A stretch of 64,000 bases of DNA. Origin: Bryoerythrophyllum caledonicum (lineage: Eukaryota > Streptophyta > Bryopsida > Pottiales > Pottiaceae). Where the stretch lies: the NCBI GenBank assembly GCA_963971425.1, contig OZ020523.1, forward strand, positions 25,029,105 through 25,093,104, read 5' to 3'. The first letter of the stretch is position 1; each line of letters starts with the position of its first letter. This document shows positions 56,921 to 64,000 of this stretch, piece after piece. Under the pieces are notes generated by a model. It did not search any database. It saw only the letters and a program-made list of their open reading frames with translations, and was not told the DNA's origin. The translations under genes and the position numbers were made by a program.

Positions 56921-59900
56921 GTGAATGCAATGGGAAGTCGAAGGAAGCAAACAAAAGAATGGGAACCTTGGTACAATTTTGGTGACAACGGGGGCAAAGT
57001 GAGTTGTGTTTTCTGTAACTATACTTTTAGCTACAAACGTGAGCGTGCGTTCGCTCACTTTGGATACGGCGCCAAGTCGGAGAGGTCGATTTGTCATAGC
57101 CTACTTCCCTATGTGCGAAGTCGATTTGCCAATTGTGGAAACATTGTTCCGCAACGAATGACGGGCGGGGACATTTATGGCGGAGATTCAGGCTCGAGTG
57201 GTCCATCAAGGGCACCAACTGTTCACACTTTAAGCCAATCTGACGTTCATAATAATGTGGCGGGTGGGGTAACAAGTGGGCCTCGGGAAGGAGTGCCTAA
57301 TCTCTTTGAAGGAAACGACCACGAACATGTGTCGGGTGGTCTTACCGCCTCGAATTCCACTAGATCTGGGCAACTACATCAACAACGGATGCTTGATGCT
57401 TTTAACATTGCAAAGAGGTAGGAACTTGATGAGAAGTGGGCGACTTTTTTCTATCAAGCGAATGTGCCTTTTAATGTGGCGCGAAATCAAGCGTTCATCG
57501 ATGCAGTGAGGGCGACATCTGTGGCAAAGTTTGAGTACACTCCTCCTACATATCACCAGTTGAGGACTAGATTGATTGAACCTAGGAGGTTGCAAATTGA
57601 GAAAGAGATTGAAGCCAAAGTTGGTTTTGCAATCAAGAATTATGGGGTGTCGATATACACGGATGGTTGGGATGATGTCCATCGGAGGCCCCTCATGAAT
57701 TTAATGATGTTGTGCCCCACTGGTGACGTATTCTTGGGAAGCATAGACACCAGTGGTGAGAAGAAGTCCATGCGGTACATAGCGGACCAAGTGAAAGTTT
57801 ACATTGAGAAGGTGGGTTCCAAGAATGTGACACAAATTTGTACAGACAATGCTCCCAACATGCTTGGAGCGATGGATGATATTATTCTCACATACCCGCA
57901 CATTCACAAGCAGGGGTGCATGGCACATGCATTGGATCTCATGTTGGAAGATTGGGCGAAGGTCCAAGAATTTAAAGATTTAATAGAGAGGGCAAAGAAA
58001 TTGTGCAAATATATTAGAAACCATAATTCGACAATGGGGACACTTCGTGAGTTGAGTCCAAACCTGCATATTGTAGTGCCCACTGAAACCCGCTTTGCTT
58101 GTAATTTCCTTATGTTGGATCGATTGGTGAGACTCAAAGGAGTGTTGGAGCAGTTGAAAGACCACCCCCGTGTTGTAAACTACTTTGCAACCCTACGGAA
58201 TAAACAAAATGGAGAGCAAGCAACAACCGCAGTGCATAATGTGGTGCTCACCATCGAAGATGTGGCCTTTTGGCAACGATGTCAGAATTACGTGCACATG
58301 ACTGGGGATGTTTTGAAGGCATTGCGTGTGTTTGATGGCCGCGAACCAGCCATGGGTCGTGCGTGGCTCATGATGCATAATTTGCGAGAACACGTGTACT
58401 CTTTGAGAGAGTCACCCTTTACTCTACGAGCTGACATAGCATCCACTCTTGAGCAATCTTTTGATGCCCGGTGGCAAATGGTTTTTACCGATGTTCACTA
58501 CGCCGGGGCGCTTTTGAATCTGTACGTCAAGGATAATGTGGCGCTTAGGGCTGACGGAATCGCACAAAGAGCATTGAATCGGGTTGTTCGCAAAATGATG
58601 GAGGTATTGAAAGTCTCATATGAGGACGTTCAATATGAGTTAACACAGTACGAGGAAGGCACAGGACCATATGGCCCTACCGAGGCATCTGACATCCGCC
58701 AGACAAAGCTTCAACTCCACCAATGGTGGGCCAGGATCGCAGACAAGGCATAGTCTAAAATAGTTGTTCGTATTCTAGCCCTTACGTGTTCAGCTAGCTC
58801 TTGCGAACGAAATTGGAGTATGTACTCGTTTGTCCACAACAAGACCCGAAATCGATTAACGGCAGAAAAGGGTGCGTCATTGGTGTATATTTATACCAAT
58901 AGCCGATGCCTTCAACAAAGACCAGGGGCCAATCCCGTTCGATGGTACAATGCGAACATTCACTCGGAGGATTCCGACCCAGATGCCTTCAAGCCGGTCC
59001 TGGTGGGTGAACCTAATCGTGAATTTGATGTGTTGATAGCCGAGGAAGAGGAGGAGCACAATATGGCAGCTCCCCGCTCTCCGCTGGAGTACCGTGGACA
59101 CCCTCATCTTTGGGCGGAAGGCGCCGATCATGTTGAGGAAACGAGAAACTATTACGGAGATGATGACGATGTGGAAGAAGAATTGGCTCAAGGTCGTTGG
59201 GGACCTTGGAATCAAAGTCCTCGTCGTAGTCCTTCGCCTCATCTTCCTTAAAATGAGGGCATTCATGAAGTGCAACCTTTGTCTACTTCCTCAGAGAGCG
59301 ACATCCCAAATGTGACTAACCTTGAAGAGCCTGAAATGGGGGGGGGGCAATGTCGGGAATGTTCGCGACGAGGACAATTCCCCATCAGACTATGGTGGTG
59401 GAAATGGAGATGGCGACAACAATGGAGCGGGAGATAACGCAGTAAATACTGCGACTCGAAACAACCAAGGATCGGTTGAAAACCGGTATGGCCAAGAGAG
59501 CCCTATTGGAATGGGTGCATCATCTCATAGCACTGGAGTCGTTCAAGGAGACTTTAACGCAAATGTTGTAAACACAACAATTGTAGGGACGACTCGAAGA
59601 AATGAAAGGGTTGTTAATCAGCGTCAGCGTTTTGACCCGGAATATGTAGACCCCGATGATGCTTTTGCATTCACAGAGGACCTTGAGCCACAACCATCTC
59701 CGGTTGTGGTGTTGCCTACGGTTATCAATGACCTGAATGTACCAACGCCGCCTTCCCGGAATTCCTCTTCTCCTAGAACGGCGAATGCCATGTATGGACC
59801 TTTCCAACGAAGTGTAGGCATTGAGGGGATGGGTCTAAACACTTCCGCTTCTACTACCAGAAATGGCAGACCCCCTTTGGCCGCTACAAGGACGCCTCTT

Positions 59901-60401
59901 CATCCAATTGGTCAATATATACAACCGAGTGCAAGGACTAATGCTCGTGGAGGGTCTAGAGGCCGTGGAGCGGCTAGAGGCCGTGAAGGAAGAAACAACG
60001 GCGAAACATCCTCCTCAAGGCATCGTAGACGTCCCCTCCTTGGAATAGGGGCACGAGATCCGAACGTGGTTGTACAACCATTTTTGGACACGTATGTTCC
60101 AGGACGCTCTTCAACAACTCCGGCGTTTATTGTTCCGAATCGAGAAATTCGTCCTACCAGTGGCCCAACCATAAATTCCGACGGCGATGATCGTCACGCA
60201 CATCGACAGAAGAGATTCAGACGCTCGCATTGCGATGGTGAAACAGTCGTAGAGCTTCGCAATGACAACTCTGAAATAGAGGGCTTTTGGACTACGGATG
60301 GTAGCAATGGAGAATTCTCAGATGAGAGCGGTGAAGGAGTTGATGATGACAACCGTCCAGATTGCGATGAGGCACCAGATGATGATGATATCGTCCTTTG
60401 A
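56921..60401 (+). pseudogene. hAT transposase with acidic, Gly/Arg-rich C-terminal tail, broken
   Basis: Residues from 56921 include a BED-like zinc finger (WYNFGDNGGKVSCVFC, later His/Cys). From 57464 a DUF659-type core follows (YTDGWDDVHRRPLMNLM, ICTDNAPNMLG, CMAHALDLML), and then the hAT dimerisation region (SSCERNWSMYSFVHNKTRNR). The frame continues, after TAA at 59249-59251 and a slip in a 10-base G-run (59338-59347), into a ~350-residue disordered tail with GGSRGRGAARGREGR and acidic repeats. The two core stops, TAG at 57419-57421 and 58751-58753, are each in frame and could be CAG changed to TAG. The product would cut and join the hAT ends. The gene is the only transposase source in this copy. 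Confidence 0.85.
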
Positions 60402-60699
60402 GATGCGATTATGGGTGGCCCGTCCACCGAAGGAGTGCAGAGATCGGGCCGTTTGAATAATTAAAGGACAAGTAAAGTAACTACATATATGTATGCGAAA
60501 TCAAGAGAGTTGTGATAATTCATAGAAGAAGCTAGGAGAGAAAAAGGTTTTTTAGATAACTATAAGATATCACTTCATTTGGAAGTATGAGATTAGGGAA
60601 TTGTTGTTTTATCGTGAAACTTTTTAATGTAATAAACAGATTTTGCTTCCAGACATTAAGGCCTATCCGCTCAATGATGCAGGGGTGTGGACGCCTACA

Positions 60700-60946
60700 T
60701 GAGGGGCGGGGACGTCCCCGCCCCATGGGAGGCGTCTCCGCCCCTCATGGTGACGTCCCCGCCCTAGTGCCACGGTGGCGTGACACGTCCGTATGTGACA
60801 TGGCGGTCACAGTAAAAATTTCTTACTTGCAAAAAATTACTGGGCGCTCTTTGGGCAATCCGTCCGAACCGTCCATCCGTGCCGTCCGGACCGCCCGTCC
60901 GGTTGTCCCGTCCGATCACCTCAACCCGTGAGTTATGACAACCCTG
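60700..60946. repeat. hAT-1 right end with GACGTC cluster and CCGTCC subterminal repeats
   Basis: The palindromes are at 60705-60765. From 60858 on, CCGTCC or GTCCGG recurs about every ten bases up to the terminal TATGACAACCCTG. Confidence 0.8.
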
Positions 60947-60954
60947 AATGTGAG

Positions 60955-62560
60955 TTTTTCACACATTGTCAGGCAAGGTACCAAAAAAATTCTACTTTTC
61001 TAGAAGAAGAAGAAGAACGCCGATCTTCGAAAGAGGCCGGCGTGAATAAAGTGTATGTTCGATCCACTACTAAGACCATGCCCACTACTAAGACCATGAC
61101 CATTAATTTCTTTAATAGAATTGTATATGCCATAGCCAACTTTTTCTTTGCGCTAGTTTCCCGAACTGACTTGTACAGGTGGTTTGAGAGAGCCATCGAT
61201 ATTATAACTCTATGCCGGGTCAAAATTTGGTGAGGTTGAGGTTTGGTTGTTTGGAAAGGGTGGAGGTGTTACAAGGTAATCTAATGTACTGTTGATGTAG
61301 TTTAGTTTTGCCCATTTTTTGCCTCGGTTTACCGAAGTTTGTATACTTGATTGTAGGGCTATTTTTGTGTATAGGCGGCGTATGTTTAGGGTTGTTGCTA
61401 TGGCGTTGAGTTTGTGAAGTTATCTGGGGTGCCAAGGGTTTTATTTTGGTGGTGGGCACATATTATTTGTAATGTAGATGGTTCAATTTGTGGCTTTTTT
61501 AGCTTGGGTGGGATAGTGGGTTCTTCGTATATAGTAAGTCTGCTTCAAATAATGCAATGATATGGGAGCCTGGAAATGGGCTTGATTTTTGGTTAAAGTT
61601 TTGGTACCAATTTTTGTCCGGTGTGATAATGAGTGTAATGTGTGGTGAGATTCATTTTTGGCGGCAATGCGGGCCCAATGTAGTGCTTGTTGAGTTTCCT
61701 CCTCATTGTGAGGGTGAGCTATACCTTTACCGGCCCATTTGTGGTCAAAGGACTTATCCAAGGACCCAAATATTAATCTCTTTCAAATGGTGAATAAAGC
61801 TTTTTTAATTTGGTGGAACATGTGACGGGGGAAGAGAAGTATGATTGTTCGATGTTGAAGGATGATATTAAGGAGTCTAGAATGAGTGTGGGTATTGTGT
61901 ATTGTGTATTTTTGTGGGGATTATTTTTTTGAATACGATATTTATATCTTTGATATAGCCAAATTAGTTCGATTTCAAATGGTTGAGTTGTTGGTTTGAT
62001 GTCTGTAGGAGTTTGTAGTTTCAAATTATATTGGTTCCATAGCCATTGGACAAAGGTATCTTGTATAGGTATTTTGTATATTGTTGGTATCTATAAAATA
62101 TAAATGTTCATGGTGTATGATGTTATTAATAGGATATATGTTGGGATTTTTGGGGATGTATGTTGAAAGGGGGTGGTATGGGTGTGATGGGTTGGGGGGA
62201 TGGATTGGTGGTAGGGTAGTTCTTGGGAGGATGTTATTGTTGATGGTCACGAATGGGTCTTGGAGTATGTAGGAGTGTGGGTGTATATTGATCGGAGTAG
62301 TGCATGTGGTGAGGCATGTTGGATGACAAAAAAACTTTTAGCAATATGTAAGGCATTTTTGATTAGATTGGATGGGGTGAAGTGGAAGGTTTTGAAGTCC
62401 TCATTATTCATGATGTGTGTGCCGTTTGGTTAAGTAATTTGTTTTAGTTTGAAAATAAGAAATGAGAGGATTTTTTGTAAGAGTTTTTGGGAGAGTTGGG
62501 CGTTGAGTGTGTTATGGTTTAGTGTTTCTTGATGCCATATTATTTCTAATGATGTTTGAT
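60955..62560. other. Strongly C-poor, G/T-rich stretch; no gene assigned
   Basis: From about 61225 to 62560 the plus strand has very few C bases, giving His/Thr/Pro/Asn-rich frames on the minus strand that I cannot tie to a family. It could be a decayed retroelement on the minus strand. The first ~45 bases (CACACATTGTCAGGCAAGG) resemble 63098-63140. Confidence 0.4.
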
Positions 62561-62569
62561 CAAGGATCT

Positions 62570-63741
62570 ACTTTTCTACATAAATCTTAGAGATCTTTTC
62601 ATATTCAAATTTTCATTTTTTCCACAACAATATGTGGTGTAAGCCTTCCTATTTAACATTCGGATTATCTATTTACAACATATTTACTTCACAAAAAAAT
62701 TAAAGCATGAATTGGCAAATTTTGAACCTCAATCCTTGCACAACTGTTTTGAATATGCTACACTCCTCTGCCTCTAAAAATTGGTGAATAAGGAACTAAT
62801 ATCATGCTTAATATGATGGTAATGGATTTGGACCTTGAATAGTGAAAAAAGTTGACACCAAGTGAAGTCATCTGCATTGATCCACTAAACGTAGGGAAGA
62901 AAATGAACCATTTGCTTGACTTCAAACACTATAATCTTTCAATCCATGCGGTCAAAGTTTATGAAATTTTGAGAGTATGTTGCTTAATAAGTCTTAATTG
63001 AGATCCTAAGGTCAAAACTAGTAATATTATTTCTTTTCACATCGTTACAAACTATTTGTCTTTAGTGGAAAATTGCATTTCATTCCTAGTCAAAAAATTT
63101 GCACATTGCCACACATTGTCTGGCAAGGAATCCCAAAAAACTCTTCTTTCCACCCATCCTCAATTCTTGTTCCAATGACAAGGACATGGAATCCCAGTGA
63201 CATGGACAATGAATTCCAATGACGAGGGAGGGGGAGAGGGAGAGTGAGGGAAATTAAATATTATGCTCTTTTAAACAAAAAACACAAATAAAGAAGAAGA
63301 GAAGGACGGATTTATTCTGAATATACAAAAGTACTTTTGCTATGTTGAATCTAATGAAGGTAGTTCTAGTTATGCACATGACAAACATTTCTTTGCAATA
63401 CAAATTAATGCACCTATGATATTAATGCACCAAAAGAAGCCTTTGAATCAATACCTTCTACACACCAAAGGACACATGATTTTACACAGAATATGACAGG
63501 TAGATATATTCATTGCAACGTTGTACACCAAAAAAAAATCAGAAAATATCATTTAACATTTTTTCTAAATATTTAATCGATGTTGAGACTATAGGCGCTC
63601 TATTGTTCGCTATCCGCATTGAGATTCACTTCTACAGCATCTCAAGGCATGTCGTATTATTTATCTTAGTTGTGACGAGGATGCATCAGTACCGCGCGTT
63701 TGGTTTCCATGAGAAGCATGAGGCACTTCCATTCCTCGTCT
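62570..63741 (-). other. 3' flank of another RING-family unit (inverted)
   Basis: 62626-62660 is the reverse complement of 54322-54355 with small changes (CCACAACAATATGTGGTGTA). Similar diverged matches continue to about 63100 against 53940-54500. No coding sequence is seen. Confidence 0.5.
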
Positions 63742-64000
63742 CTATAGGTTTCTCTCACGTTCTAGCCAAGCCTTGACTTCTGGGGAAATATCGTTTAATA
63801 TAACGTCTAGTGCCGCGGCCCTTAGTCGTGCTTGATGGTATGTTCTTTCTTCAAGCAGATTCTCTTCTGCACTTCGAGCTTCTTGGATACCATCCAAACG
63901 CCGATATAATTGGTTGAATCCTGCAGTGGTGAGCGCCTCCTCTCCCGCTGAGTTGTAATGCGGTCCGTTTCCCATTCCCAGCAATAACATCATTCTCTCT
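63742..64000 (-). pseudogene. RING-family gene, C-terminal end (runs off the window)
   Basis: The minus-strand frame includes GNGPHYNSAGEEAL and EERTYHQARLRAAALDVILN. These align with GPKPYYNSSGERAV and EERYHRKRLLVAALDAIL at the C-terminus of the hAT-2 RING gene. A third RING-family copy therefore starts right of the window, in opposite orientation. Confidence 0.7.

Larger units (their letters stand above)
35194..60946 (+). mobile_element. hAT-1 element, copy B (complete ends, carries kinase, RING and transposase genes)
   Basis: Its ends are CAGGGTTGTCATA (35194-35206) and TATGACAACCCTG (60934-60946). The flanking 8-mers are AATGTGAA (35186-35193) and AATGTGAG (60947-60954), seven of eight matching, which is the hAT hallmark length. 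Without the 13.3-kb MULE and its duplication the element is about 12.5 kb. The order is end, GACGTC cluster, kinase (minus), GACGTC cluster, RING (plus), short RING paralogue (plus), hAT transposase (plus), end. The 1-4306 copy supports the reconstruction. Confidence 0.88.
27839..64000. mobile_element. hAT-2: diverged kinase-RING hAT element, interrupted by hAT-1 copy B
   Basis: The left end at 27839 reads CAGGGTTGTC, the same first ten bases as hAT-1, followed by its own subterminal repeats (CGTCGTGTCGTGACA type). Inside lie a kinase gene on the minus strand and a RING gene on the plus strand, the same order and divergence as hAT-1 but with strongly diverged protein sequences. hAT-1 copy B interrupts it at 35186-60954. 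The right end is not in the window or could not be found. Whether 60955-64000 belongs to it is inferred from position only. Confidence 0.65.

Noticed and set aside
56921-58753. A nuclear code in which TAG means glutamine
   Set aside because: TAG falls at Gln positions many times, but the intact kinase frames end in TAG and the intact ten-exon gene contains none internally. C-to-T decay explains the pattern, and CGA-to-TGA changes occur beside it.
61480-62250. His/Thr-rich minus-strand frames as a LINE reverse transcriptase
   Set aside because: No catalytic YxDD or other RT motif could be found; base skew alone gives this amino-acid bias.

Overview
This window is eukaryotic and consists almost entirely of transposable elements nested inside one another. 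The evidence for a plant-lineage nuclear genome is: GT-AG introns, chromodomain Ty3/gypsy elements, a plant-type (DUF659) hAT transposase, a MULE transposase with a SWIM-type Cys/His end, and many C-to-T nonsense scars in CAG and CGA codons, as expected from CHG/CG methylation. The gypsy element carrying a C5 DNA methyltransferase (DNMT) recalls elements reported from charophytes, so my best guess is a repeat-rich streptophyte alga such as Chara. That guess is inference; no host marker gene is present. I see no rRNA, tRNA or CRISPR.

Layout. (1) 1-4306: right part of a hAT element (hAT-1, copy A) with a RING/coiled-coil gene on the minus strand and a divergent, intact protein-kinase gene on the plus strand. 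It sits inside gypsy-1. (2) 4307-20458: gypsy-1, a chromovirus ending in a 3' LTR. It is split by a gag-only TG...CA element (5522-9368, 5-bp target duplication) and by a 9.5-kb minus-strand gypsy element (9642-19102) whose polyprotein carries a DNMT between protease and RT and a PHD finger after the integrase. (3) 20459-27838: gypsy-2, split by a 3.8-kb TG...CA element (22115-25870). (4) 27839 to beyond 64000: hAT-2, a diverged relative of hAT-1, with a decayed kinase gene (minus) and a decayed RING gene (plus) in the same divergent order. (5) 35194-60946: hAT-1 copy B, inserted in hAT-2 with an 8-bp duplication (7 of 8 bases match). It holds an intact kinase gene, broken RING genes and a broken hAT transposase with an unusual acidic tail. 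(6) 37962-51224: a 13.3-kb MULE-type transposon inserted between the kinase and RING genes of hAT-1 copy B with a perfect 10-bp duplication. Copy A at 1584-1593 shows the unoccupied site. The MULE carries its transposase and a divergent ten-exon gene that joins a ParB-like domain to a degenerate beta-class amino-methyltransferase.

How the parts may work together (inference). Three unrelated element families each carry genes that look able to read, write or interfere with host regulation: DNMT plus PHD in the gypsy element, ParB plus amino-methyltransferase in the MULE, and kinase plus RING in the hATs. The divergent kinase-RING pair occurs in two diverged hAT lineages, each with its own GC-rich minisatellite at the same positions. 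This argues that the pair is a standing part of the element and not a chance capture of host DNA.
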